Origin: Gymnogyps californianus
Taxonomy: Eukaryota > Chordata > Aves > Accipitriformes > Cathartidae
Length of the DNA: 64,000 nt
Direction of reading: 5' to 3'
Assembly (NCBI RefSeq): GCF_018139145.2
Contig: NC_059477.1
Span: forward strand, 41,200,502-41,264,501
Part shown: in pieces, positions 37,501 to 50,295 of the stretch
Layout: every line of letters starts with the position of its first letter
Numbering within the stretch: the first letter of the stretch is position 1
Program-made: the position numbers and the translations under genes
Notes under the pieces: model-generated
What the model was told of the DNA's origin: nothing
Database searches by the model: none
The model's input: the letters and a program-made list of their open reading frames with translations, nothing else

Positions 37501-40500
37501 GTTACTCCCCCATTCTCTCTATCGTACACGTGTGAGACCATGATACATGCTTTGACATAGAATATCTCCGTATCTATCTATTTCTCTCTCTATATGTACC
37601 AATATACAATCAGTAATGATTTCTTGTTTCCTTCTAGGTCACTGATAGAAACATGAAACAGCAGTGGATCTAGAACCAACCTAGAAGTCTCTCTACTAGG
37701 AACTTACTCCTCAGTTATTATCTGTTTAAGCTACCCTTTGAAGCCAGACAGTTAGCCAGCTCAACTTATTTAATATGTGCCAGATAATGATTTATATTTC
37801 TTAATCAACATTTCAAATAAGACTCACTTCAAATGTTTTATTTAAGTTTAGGTTTATTACATTATCTTTTTCAGCCTAACCTGCAGTCTCAGAAAAACTA
37901 AAAATAGAATAAAAGATCGGATTAGCTTGACCTTCTCTAATTCCAGAACACCCTATTGACTGGCCAGTTATTGCTCCCATTTATTTCTTTATTCATACCA
38001 CTTTATATTCTTTCCTATTATTTTTCTCTGAACTGAGGAAGCAATTTCATTTCTGCTTTTGTCTGTAAGTACGTATTTAATTACGTAGCCCCAATCTGCA
38101 TAGAAATAGAGTCACTTAATCATTTCCTTGCCCATCTTCAAGACGTGATAATTCAGATTGTTTTCACAGGTACACTGAATCCCCAACCAACTAAGCATTT
38201 TAAAACAAAGCTGATATTTCCTTCTTGTTTTCCAATATTACAGACCGGTCCTTATTTTACCTCTCCTAGAACAACAACAACAAAATATACCACAAATATC
38301 CCTAAAAAGCACAAATCTCCCCAAGTGGTGATTTAGGAAAAAAATGGCTTGATTTATGTGTAGTTGTACATAAATGCTATCTCATCAATGCAGATGGTTC
38401 TCTACAAGTGTATTATCAGGGCTGATGGACTGAATAAAATTGGTGTCATTTTCCTTCACATGACTGAGTTTCTCTTTGCTGCAAAATTAACTACAAGTAA
38501 CATCTTTGAGCTTTCCAGATTAAAAAAACAGGCAAGAGATTTCTTCTGCATTTAGAATATGCAGCCAAAAAAGTTCAAAAGCTTACAGAACCAAAGTATA
38601 AAACACCTTAGCTCTCAAAAATAAATAAATAAGATGCCCTTAAATCAATTAGAAAATTTCTATGCTCGTGGTCCAGCCTTCCAGCATGTGTCCATCTTAA
38701 ATATTCATTTCAAGAAAGTTATCAGTTTAATAGTTTTACCATATATTGCCTTATATTAAATATAACCAGTACTGTTTTTGTCAAAACGAAAAAATAAAAA
38801 AAGCACTTTTTTGCTCGAGTATTGCCTGCGATGTCATCATGTAAGAAGCAACTGTCAGCAAAATAAACTGCTCTTAAGGGCAGGATAAGTATATTTAATT
38901 ATTATTAATGCACTGAACATAGCTGAAGTTCTCAGAATCATAACGAAGTTGATACATATTATGCATGTATTCATTCCTTTTTTCTACTTCTTTCCCCTTA
39001 GCAAACTTGTTTACACTCAGTTCAAATAGCAACTGGCACTGAGCATCAGAGCTCACCTGCAAGAGCACAAAGTATCACTGTTTTATGAAAGCACAATAGC
39101 AGTATATTCTCTTTCCTGGAGAATCTGTTTTCATATAAATGGTTTTAAACCGAGCTGCTGCCTAGCTTTGAAGAAACGAATTACCTTGTGAGAGTACCAG
39201 CACTAGTGCAGAGAGCAAATGCTCTCGACTGCCCTAGCTACTTTTAAGCCAGGGTTCCCATGCCAGCCACAGGATTTGGCTTATGCCTCACAGAGGCACA
39301 GAGGGCAAAGTACACTTTGCAGCCCTTTAGGTACATAAATCAACTGAAAAGTTTACATCTAAACCCAAAAGGGGAACAGTTACAAACCTACAGGGCAACC
39401 AAGGCCTCAAGAATGTGCACAGAGAAGCAGTGATCCCACAACACTGTACCCTACAGCTCTTCGCAGCAAATCCCATCCCGCTCTCCGGACTGCCTCCTGG
39501 CATCCATCTCCTGGGGATGCCGCAGCCCTGGGACTCCGATGCCACTCCTCGGCTGTGCTCACGAAGCCGATTACGTCTGCATCTACCTTATTTGATGATT
39601 TCTGCAGTTTCTTGTTCCTTTCCGAAATCCATCAAGCACGGATTTCCAGGGGAGCAAGGGGGCCTTAGTAGCCCCGTCAGCTCCCATCTCCTGCGCCAGC
39701 CCAGCGCTGAGGCCAAGGTCAGCCGCCTCCACAGGCAGAAGGCTTCTCACTCTCTCTCCGAAAGAGTGAATGCAGACAATTAGATAATTTACAATCCACT
39801 CTATCATTAAAATACAGAATGACCTTAATGTCACAGTTGATATTCACAGTTCATTATTCATCAGGCATCACTCAAACAATGTCAGCCATCTTTTTTTTTG
39901 TATTTCCAGTCTATTCAGGAGCTCACACCAGGCACTCTGCAGGGTCTGAATTGCTGCTGCTTCTGAATTGGGGTCTTTTCCTACTCTTCTCCGCATACCT
40001 TCCTAAGCAGGAAACACTACCACTAGTCCAGCCCCATTTTTTCCAAGGCAATTAATTGTTGCACAGTTCTCAGGTGCTTGCCATCCATTTAAATAAACCA
40101 AGGCTCAGTGCTGTAGGAGCTGCCTCCTCCAGTAGTTTCACCTGTGGCGGAGTTTGCAACTGCTTAATATACTAAAGTGGTTATCTGAGAAGCCACACTA
40201 ATACCACAGCATCTCTCCTAACTAGGAGAGATGTGAGCAAGACTGCCTATGCAGAGATCCAGCATCTCTGTAACCCAGTGACTGCAGACTGTGCCAACCT
40301 TTTGGGTCAAATAGCTAAGCTTGGAGGACATCATATACATGTCAGAAATGTCACTGGACAGTATCTGGAAGGCAAGGAGGGTATATCCTTAAACAACTTG
40401 TGTATCCATGAAGTAATGGATCCATTCCATTGCGTATGATTCTTTTTGCTGCTGGGGTATTCATTTTTTCTTGCAAGTTTAACATTAATGACTCCTAAAA

Positions 40501-41564
40501 CATTTTTTTTTCACCTCAATATTAAATAACGACGTAGAGTCCCACCAAGTGAGAAGCAGACCAGCATGTAGTATGATGGGATTCAAAAAGTACATACAAA
40601 ACTCTTTCAGCATCAGATTCTAAAAGACAGTTAAGGTTTCTTATGTCATTGAGGTCTGGGTTTCTTACTGCTCCTGTGTAAGCCTCAGTTGTTACAGCTG
40701 ACATCTATGCTAAAGGCTCTTTTGCAGTATTGTAATACAAATGAGAATAACAAGTAATACAATGTATATTTATGCTATAATTTGAATCATTAAATAAAAT
40801 GTCACTGTATACACACAGCTGCTTTTTGGAGAGCAACAGTAATTTCCTGCTTTTCAATGACTTGAACAAATGTGGTAAGTTTTATTTAAAAGTCTTTTTG
40901 CTTGTTTCTTAATTGGTGAATTCGGGTGTCAAAGCACCCAAATCATTCACAGAATTGTGAAAAAACTGAATTAGCTTTGAAACACTTACTGGCAGAATAC
41001 GTCTATAGAAGCTGGAAAACCACAAATACACGCAGTAATCTCCTGTTTTACTTCTTGCTACTAATCCTAGGCTGGGTTGGAAAGGGTTGTTACACTTTTA
41101 GTGTAACAGCTGACTAGAGCCCAGTTATCTGTGCATTCTCTTTAAGATGATGTAATCAGATTGTCAATGCCAGAACAGACTTTCCCACTTTGTTATGTTT
41201 TTATAATCCTAAAATACCTGTTTTCTTTGCAAAGAGAAAAAAACATCCTTTAAGGAAAGTGACAACGCTGAAAAGAATAAACATTTCTTAGTGACGCCGG
41301 ATTCATGAAATACGCATAGGCAACAAGGACTGTTTTCCACGAGAATCAGAGTTTTACATTTTCACTATTTAAACACTGTTCAGTTTTGCTGTGAAAATGT
41401 GAGAAACGAATTCCCAAACTGTAGTTTAAGGAGACCGTTATCTGACCCCATAGTCACGGATAGACACCTGGAGAACTAGATGTTACTGGAAAGACTGAAT
41501 GGTTTTGGTAATCCATGACCGAGTGATTTGAAGGACCTCAGTCATTTGCCTTTCTCCTCCGCAG
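37501..41564. other. Non-coding unique DNA, AT-rich
   Basis: No supported gene. Contents include a pyrimidine/TATC simple run at 37565-37600, a (CAA)n run at about 38271-38284, a moderately GC-rich patch at 39465-39740 with overlapping chance frames on both strands, and a 9-bp hairpin at 41088-41108. Confidence 0.6.
41088..41108. repeat. Perfect 9-bp inverted repeat with TTT loop
   Basis: TGTTACACT (41088-41096), TTT, AGTGTAACA (41100-41108). The stem is perfect, but there is no T-run or known RNA context beside it. Chance is possible at this size. Confidence 0.55.
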
Positions 41565-41757
41565 ATGAGATTGGTGTCCACGTGGAGGAATCAGCTGAAC
41601 GGCCACGCCAGGTCATTTGGACACAGCAACTTAAACCATCACCAATTTGCACGTAGACCAGCAGCCTGGGCTGCTGAATACACAGCTCGATGTAGAACAC
41701 AGTATGTGTTCCCCACCATCAGGGAGACAGTACATTTTATCGGAGAGAAATGGGACA
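41565..41757 (+). other. Candidate exon (splice-site-bounded open frame), unproven
   Basis: A good acceptor-like tract (TTTGCCTTTCTCCTCCGCAG, 41545-41564) precedes the segment and a donor-like GTAAGG follows at 41758. One frame starting at the ATG at 41565 stays open throughout and continues to 41792, giving 75 codons. No protein domain is recognised. A second phase is open only for the first ~30 codons. The candidate could be a lncRNA exon, a coding exon of an unseen gene, or chance. No partner exons could be identified, so it is not called as a gene. Confidence 0.2.
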
Positions 41758-44229
41758 GTAAGGTGGGACCTCGTAGTCCTGTCCCAGTCTGAATCCCCAG
41801 GGCTTACGGATGAAGCAGAGATCAAAACCGTAGTGACTTTATCATGTCTCTAGCCTTCAGAGTCACCTGAAATTTATAAAAATCCTTGACACAAGTTTAC
41901 AAATCAGTCTGAATAAGACATGAGTATCTATTAATGTTCAAAAAAGGAACATTCATAATTAAATTATTATCCTTGGTTTACTTGCCTTCTCCCTATTTCA
42001 TACTGAAGGCTTAGCTTCTGTTTAATATCCATAACAGGTAACTTTCATTCTCTATAGCGACTTACATTTGATCTCCAGAACAGTACAAAGGATTTCACAC
42101 AAATCTTCCTAATTTACTGTGCATACATCACTGCCACCACTCTTCAAAGCTACTATTTTGTCTGCTACTTGCAGTACTCTTTAGATAACACGTACACATA
42201 TATATGTATGTTAAATATATGGAGTTCCTCACCAGCTTCCTAAAAATAAAGCTCCATCAAATAAAGCTGGTCTTATGGAAAGTATACAGATATTCAAAAG
42301 AGGCAGATAGAAGGGAAGATTTAATGTCTTTTTTCTTTATACAGGTAAAATTTGGACATTTGAGAAGTTTAGTCCAATGCAGGCCAAAACTGGTAATGCA
42401 TACAGTCATGGAAATTTCTTGATTTTGTTTATTGGTTTTGAAATTTCAAAATGCAACATTTCAAATTCTGAAAGATTTCATATCCTTTGGGACTGAATTA
42501 ATTTATAGGCCAGCGAATGAAATCTGGATTTGAGTAAAAAAATAATCTTAGTGAATACTGACAAGAATGTTATGGATTTGTCCTGGCAAGGAGACCAAGG
42601 ATTTGGAAAGACAATGTAGGTACGACAAGACCTACACTACTTATTTCCTACAATATTTTGTCAGTGAGATCATTGGCAACAAAAAGATTCAAATTAGTTA
42701 AAGCCTGGTGCATGTGCTGAAACTGTAGGTTGAGGTTATCACCAAATACATCTGAGCAGGAAAATGAGCACCAAATGAAGAAAGAACTTGAGCCCTTTCC
42801 TCAGTGACAGACCAAATTTCTGCTGTCATTATCTGTGCCCATTTTGCTTCCTTATTCTGATTCCTCAGTCATCCAGTAAGACTCTGAATAAAATAAATCA
42901 ACCTTATTAATTACGTACAGACAGTTTTTGTTGTTTCATTAATATGTATTGAACTCCGTCTCTCCACATAAAGTCAAAAATGAAAAAGGAATTATTATTA
43001 TTTCAGTTCTAGGAATTTGTCACAGTGATGTATGGAGAAGGAGATATGTATGTGCATGCATATACATCCACATACCCACGCGCATGGGCATGCAAACCAC
43101 ATGACGTTTTCAGCATCTGGCTAACAAAGTTCGAAACCGTCAGTCAAAAGAGAGCGTACAAATAACAAAAGCCTCGTGGAAAGCAGTGCCGTTCATTTCT
43201 GAGAAAAGAATGGTATTTAGCAGTCAACCCAAACGCATGCTAATAAAACCGACATGCCATCAAACATTCTGTCCACGGATGAAAATATAAGGAACAAGAT
43301 GAACTACCTTTAATTGATATTTTCAATCATACACAACAGAGGTGAAATCCTGTCCCGGAAAAGCTGACAAAGTCCGTGACTTCACCAAGGCCAGAATTTT
43401 ACTCAAAGATGTCTTGTGACAGAGTCTACAACAACAATAGAGGCGGTTTTGAATGGTTGGGGACTCTCCCAAAAAACCACACATACCTTTGTTCTAGCTG
43501 GAATTTGCTTCTTTTCAACCAACCTCAGCTTCAATTTCTGAGGGTTACAACTCGCATCAGATAAAGACTGGACACGAGCCAGCGCACCACATCTTGGCTA
43601 AGAGGGACAATGTGGCAATGGCCTGACGCGTAACAAGGATGCAAGGACCCTGCTCTGCCGTGCGCGACCTGCTTGCTGCTTGGGGAGAAGATGCATCATA
43701 CTTACACACTTATAGACCTTCACATGCTCAAGCCTTGGGCAGCTTGATTAGCTGACAGGAATTAATTTATGAATTTTTGCCAGTAAATTCAGTGTGGAAC
43801 AAATAGCGTGAGTTTGTTTTTGGGTAGCAACATGTGATGAATTTCTTCTCTCTCGGGTACTTTTTTGCAGAGGAGAGCAGAGAAGGGAGACTGTGCCCAG
43901 CCAGGAGAGCAGCTTCCCCACCGGACTGGGCCACGCTGAGAGCAAGGGCTCTTTGGTACCAAAAGGTGTTACTGCAACACATTTACTCACAGCAATTGTG
44001 TTTCCAACTGCTGACCTGGTAAAACGTATGCTCCTTTCCGTCGCTGCGGTTTGGGGAGGGGAGAGGAAAACTAAGGGACGACCCACCCCTCTGAATTTCT
44101 TTTCTGTTTATTGACTTCAGACAGCTATAATTTATTAAGTAAACTACCTGGCACCAGTAGACAAACTCAAAGTCTATGCTTTCCATTACCACTCAGAGGA
44201 GAAAGTATCTAAGATATATGCCAAATGCA

Positions 44230-44680
44230 CATAGGTAAAGTAATCAATATGGGGAGGAGGAGAGCAGATTAATCACAAGTTATGTAATGCTGTACCCTGA
44301 AAGCCGTTCGATTTAATCTCCACCACTTGTAGCTATTGCTAATCTAGTACTGTACAGGTGTTCGCAGTCAGTTTTGTGCTAGCCTTGTATGACCCGAGTC
44401 TGGTTTTAATTGCTTAACAAACGTAATTTTATTAGAGAGATAAAGATATAGCTAACACTAATAAGCTGACTTCAAAATATAAAGAGCCTTTCAAGATTGG
44501 ATTTTTAGTTAGCTTGCTGCTCTTTCTTTAGTATCTAATTGATTTTCTTGACATCTCTTTAGCCTGGCATACTGCCTGCCTAAGTACTTTATCTGACCTT
44601 CAGGCTCTTTGCCAGGTATTGATCCAATCCCTACAATGGCTGTGTTGTAGCTGCTCTTCCAACTTTGATAAGGGCTAATG
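44230..44680. promoter_or_regulatory. Candidate conserved non-coding element
   Basis: Unique sequence with dense homeodomain-type motifs (GATTAATC near 44267, TTTAATTGC near 44405, TCTAATTGATTT near 44534), GATA cores and no simple repeats. It looks like slowly evolving vertebrate non-coding DNA. This is a judgement by eye without alignment. Confidence 0.3.
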
Positions 44681-47600
44681 TACCAGCACCAGCGAGACAG
44701 GAAGTCAATGGTCACCAAATTTCTATCATCCTGCTCTCCCTATCTACTTACGGGAGTATTCTGAGCAGCGCTGAAATAAGATCCTAAGCAGGCCATATGT
44801 GCTTGTATTCCAAATTTCTCTTCCAGGAGAAAAAAAACCCTGAAATAAAAGCGTTTAGATAGAATTTTCATCACGGAGCTAAAATAAAACTTTTCTGATT
44901 TGATTAGCAGAAATAGAAGCAAACTTGAGCTGTTAAATAAAATATCAAAACAATACAAAAAGAAGGAAAAAAAGGAAGCCAGATTTTTCAGTAGCATCTC
45001 ATACACTCAAGTCAATGAAAATATTTTGGATGTTACAGGACCTTAAAGGAAAGTAAAAGAAAGTTAGTTGTATCTTTAATAACACTTCCAAGACAACAAG
45101 TTATTATGAATTACTAATGGCAAAATACAGCACAAATTTAAAATGGAAAGAAAAAAAGAACATAAAACTTGCTAACATTCTTGTAATAGCAACAGTCAAG
45201 GTTAAGTTTTCCCAAATACCGCTTCACCCGTGTAAGGCCTTGTAGCCACATTATTAGAGCCATCAAGTGATCTGAAGATAAGACTAATATAAGCTGTTTC
45301 CACCAGATGTTATAGTATATAAGGGGCTACAACATAAGGCAGAGGAAGCTAATGGATCATCTCCTCAATGCAGGCTCCTTAAACCACTGCATCTGATTAA
45401 AATGGCAGTACGCTGTACAAGATTTGGGTTTGTTCAAAAAGCTTTGCAGGGTAAATAAATACTTACACCTTGTGCAAAAGAGCAATACTCCACAAGAGCA
45501 GTAGCCAAAGCCCTGAGATGGACAACTGAGTCTGCAGACGCGTTCCAAAGAATTGTTCAAGTTTTTCCAGTGGAGTCTTTTAAACGTTTTTTGGTTGGTT
45601 CGTTGGTTTTATACCCCGACAAAGATGCAGTGAGGAGCCATGGTTTCATGATAAGACTCAAGACTTGGGAAGTATTGGTTGAATCCTAACATTGTTAAAA
45701 ACACTCTTCGCAACTATTGAATCTTTCAGTCTCCATAAAACATTGACAATGGATGCACAAGGAACGCTGCCAGATAAATACATTAAAAATTGTATTCAAG
45801 GACAACTGTTACAGAGCAAGACAAATACCACAGACAGACAAGAGCCATGTTTAGAAGATACTGCTGCCCTGGGGCTCCTGCTGCTGCAGAATGAAGTCCA
45901 GCTTAGATATAATTGCCAGTTACTCTGGATGCAAAAAAGGCACTAAAATATTCCACATTTATATGTTCCTTATATTTGCTTGAAACAGTTAAAATAGACC
46001 ACATCATTGCAAAAGTTAGGCTTACCAGCCCCCCACGGAAAGGTAGGGATTAGCAGGAGAGTAAATAGAAGTATTTCCATGACAAACGCTTGTAAAGAGA
46101 AAGAAAGAATAAAGTTAGCTGAGGGAAAACTTCAGCAGGGAAAATTATGGATTTTTCAAGTGACAAAGAAAATATTACAAACAGAACATCAACTTAAGGG
46201 CCTTTTTCACTCTACAGGAAAATCCCCTGCGTAATATCTTGCCCTCAGCTGTCCAGGAAACATCATATCCTTCACCTGCTCTGCAGACTGTTGGGTCTCC
46301 CTACCTTGTTGGTACCAGCCTGGAACGAGGCTTAAAAAGTCCTATCATTTTAGCAAGGACTCATCTGTTCACCTCCAAAGAAATAATTTAAGTTACAAAT
46401 TAAGATTTTGTAGATTGATCCACTATTTCAATTTATTTGGCCTCCCATAAGTGCTATGATGCTTCATGTATAAGTAGAACAGGAAGACGCCTCCCAGACG
46501 GTTTGGCACAGCACCAGCAGCCCATCAGCAAAGAGGCAGCTGAAAGATCTGCTCTTGCAAAGTGTATGTGGAAGGGCAGAAGAGCTCTGCTTTGACTGAG
46601 ACTGGCTGAAGTCCTGGCTCGTAAAATAAATGCATCTGACAGTAAAGTCAGCAATGAAGTTAACAGAATCAGCATAACTGAAACACTGATGTATAGGGCT
46701 TTTCATCTGTTTTCTGGTGCTAAAACAAAACGACTGAACTAAAGGCACACCTCTCTACTTATGTTTCTCAATTTGCTTGTGCTGCAGAAATTTCCTACTG
46801 TGGTTTCTCAATTTCTGCTCAGATGAACGAGTTGAAAATAAGGAAGGTGAGGGAGGATCCTACTGCACCTATAAAGGGCTGCTGAAGTGCCCACTGCTCC
46901 ACCTGGAGGGGAAAATCCTGCAGGATCTGCCCTGGGAAAGGTCCCCAGGCAGGAGCTTCTGCTGGCTATGACCCCCCAGCCTCCCCCGCGGGAGCAGCCG
47001 AGGGACGGGGAAGGGAACAGCGGAGAGGGCTGCACGAAAACTTCGGGGAAGTTCTGAAAAGAGGGCAAACAGGGAATGTAACTCAGAAGAAATCTGGATT
47101 AGGGAACATGATTAAGTGGGACATGGGGCCAGGGATGAGAGAGATATACAGGATCTGGTTTCCTTATCTTTAGGGGAAGGACCAATTTGCTTTAGTTGCA
47201 ATTAGCCTTTTTACCTTATAAGTGCTGACATTTAGTCCAGATTTATATGTTTCTGTGTGTATATCTGGGAACAGTCTGTGTATTTGGAGCCAGTGATTTT
47301 TCTTTATTATTATTATTGCTAATGACACAAGCTGAACAAATGTGGCATGGGAACTACTAAATTCTACAGAAACTTCGCTACGTCTGGAAAATTTCTTTGT
47401 CATCAATGACCACGATACTCAGTGGCAAACCTTCAGCTACAGAGATGTGGGTGGACAAGCTCCTGGTTTTTTTTTTTTTCCTTTTGGGAAAGGAACAGAG
47501 TCATGTTCAGTACAATTCAAATTGACTGATCATCAGAAAAATGTCGCAAGGCATACGTTTTTCCAAGCTTTTGCTAAATTGTTTCATTGAGAGGTTTGAG

Positions 47601-49024
47601 AACTTAGATATAGGAGCTTATCTTGTTGGCAAATTTATGTTTCATAATCATATTCTAGAGGTTTTTTCCTCTCTCTGATAATTTTTTACCTTTGGTTTAG
47701 TGAATTTTTAAGTTTAGGCTGAACGTGCTTTTTAACAGAGATATTACTTAAGGGAACTTGATATAATAAAATTGAAAATTTGGTCATTAACTCTACATCA
47801 TACAAACGTAGAGTGAGTTTTCAAACTGAGGGATCAGTTATATTCTGTTCTTAGACAATCTGCTCCTACTTCCAATTATTTATCTTCTCTGAGCAATTCC
47901 TGATTTTGCAGGTTTCATTTTTATCGTAATCCCATCCTAGCTCAATTCCATGTTATCACCAACCCTGTTAGAGTAACACTATTTCCTGACCTGTTACATT
48001 AATACTTACTTTTCTGTATTTATCATTCCTTAATTTCTGATCTCCTTTATTTCTCCTCTTTATGAACTTCTTTTACATAACTTGCTCTGCTGATGTTACC
48101 CATAACTTGGAATTTTTTACATATTTTATTTTCAATAAAGCTCACATCTTACACAGAAACTCTCCAACAGATGACTTAAAACAGAAGTATCTAGCAACCA
48201 CAGTTAAATGTACTGCAAGACTTTAGATGAGACTAATCAAGTTGAGTCTGTAATGATACCATTCCTCTTTTATATAGGATGGGATAATGTAGTCTAGCCA
48301 GCTTCAAAAGGAACAAAAATCACTATATGCTCTAACATAGACACCGTTTAAGGGAATTGGAAAGAAAGAAAGACAAAACACTTTTAGGTACTATTCCTTT
48401 CTTTTCCCATTTCAAGACCTACCATATATATGAGTATTACAATTTTTAGTAAAACCAAAAATATCTGTTGATGCAATACAGTGAAGAGTTCTTACAAAGT
48501 AAGAAGTATATAGATCTGCAGCAACTGTCTGACCTATACAGAGTTTTGAAACTTAACAACACAAAACCAAGCAAAACTTCATTACTTACTTTTAATGAGT
48601 GCAGAAGTTTACTATACAGAAAATTAAGCAGCTTAATATCAACATGAGAATACACTTAATAACTTGATTACATTCTCACTTCTTTAGAATCTGGTTCAAA
48701 TTGGGCTGAAACCACATGAGTGAAGTAAGTCTCTCCTTCACAAGCGAGTGAGAAGTTGTAAAGGCACAACAGAATTTTTGCACACTATCCAGTGTTGACT
48801 CTAGAGGTGCCTTGGCCTCGGATTGACCAGAAGGGAGTTCCAGGTTAGACGCAATGGCAGAGATTTATTGAAAAGCCTATTCAGTCCCTGCTTCTATTGC
48901 AGCGTCCTCAAAATATATGTCTATATCTCTTTCACGATGACTAAATTTCTCCCAAAAGAGAATTTGATCCATAAAAGTGCTGGTTTAATCATCATTGACT
49001 TAATGATTCTTTTGCAATGTCAAT

Positions 49025-49052
49025 TAAATGGTATGAAAAATTAAACCATTTA
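49025..49052. repeat. 8-bp inverted repeat TAAATGGT ... ACCATTTA
   Basis: Perfect 8-bp arms at 49025-49032 and 49045-49052 with a 12-base AT-rich spacer. Likely chance; listed for completeness. Confidence 0.5.
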
Positions 49053-49959
49053 CAGAACATGAGGACCTTTTAAATTACACATTTCAAAAATATTATTTAA
49101 AATTCTAGTTATATAATCCTTTTAGAACTGTCAAAGAATAATGCTGCTCTAACATTTGACTCATTACTCATGCCAATGCTTGTTGGAATTCACAGAGTTG
49201 GCAGATATTTAAATACCAAACTCACTAGAAATGAAGAAATTAGCAAAGTGTAACAGCAAAATTAGCCGGTGTTATGCAGAAGGGGGGCACACACACCATT
49301 CAGGTGATAAAGCTTGTTAAACATTAAGTTTTACACTGCTAATGTCATGGTGAAGCTCCAATTATATAACAATTTAAAATTTCTATAAATTAAGTCATAT
49401 ATCCAACGTGGGTTTCTACTTTTGTTCTTTGAAAACACATTGAGCCATTTTGCTGGGAACATTTATCTTCCTTTCAGCTGGTTTTACCCTTTCCATCTGT
49501 CCCTCCCCACACCCACGCCGCAGTGCACCCCTGAATGGATGTTTTACTCTTGACTCGTTCATTTAATTCTCTTCGAAAGTTGCCTTGATACTGCTAACTA
49601 CCTCAAGCAGCTTTATAATGCTGTGTTTTCAACTTAAATGTACTGTGGAGCATTTATTTCAGCACCCAGCATCAGCACTGACAGTCATCAAGCGGGAAAC
49701 TGCTACAGCTCACTCTTCAGGGACTAACTGCTGTTGCCTTCACTGCCTCTCTTATGGGAAATGAAATGAGAGGTTTTATGTGAGACCTGTATGAATGTGG
49801 GATTTCCCCTCGAGGGAAACACATTCAAATAAGCCTGAACACATACAAGAAAGACTCCTTTTGCTTTTCCTAACCCAACAGATATGCACCACAGGTCACA
49901 GTGTTTGTCATGTGAATATCACGGGTAAGCATTATAATTAAGGAAACTAAATAAAATCT

Positions 49960-50195
49960 GACAGTTACATTTGTAATAAAAGACACCATTCATGAAGCTG
50001 TCTATTTTCCGAACAACCATCATGCAATACCGTACATAAATTAGCAAAAGACAGTAAAAGAATGGCAGGCAGCCAAATTACCATGATAATTTCCGAGTGT
50101 CCATCGCAGTCTCCAGTGACATTTATCAGTATGTAAAGTCTCATGGTTGTTGTTGAGCATGCACTACCAAAACTCACTTCTCTTTCAGCCCTGCT
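49960..50195. promoter_or_regulatory. Candidate conserved non-coding element
   Basis: A compact unique block of balanced composition between AT-rich flanks. It contains CCAAATTACCATGATAATTTCC (ATTA/TAAT pair) around 50074-50095 and ends just before the TA/A-run. Conservation is suspected from texture only. Confidence 0.3.
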
Positions 50196-50249
50196 AAATC
50201 ATAAATACATTCTGGAAATGAGTCCGCCCCTTCTCTCTCTCCACCTTTT

Positions 50250-50262
50250 ATATATATATTCG

Positions 50263-50291
<29 letters not shown>
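50250..50291. repeat. (TA)n followed by a 27-base A-run
   Basis: A short (TA)5-like tract is followed after CGTT by 27 consecutive A (50265-50291). This is the longest homopolymer in the window. It is either a microsatellite or the tail of a retroposed sequence; no retroposed body is recognised upstream and no flanking direct repeats were found. Confidence 0.7.

Positions 50292-50295
<4 letters not shown>

Larger units (their letters stand above)
41758..50249. other. Non-coding unique DNA, AT-rich
   Basis: No supported gene. Contents: alternating purine-pyrimidine simple sequence at about 43045-43095, a candidate conserved block at 44230-44680, a GC-rich patch at 46900-47010, a (TTA)n run at about 47303-47317, a T-run at 47468-47480, a (GAAA)n spot at 48361-48373 and a short inverted repeat at 49025-49052. 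Open frames are short and show no domains. Confidence 0.6.
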
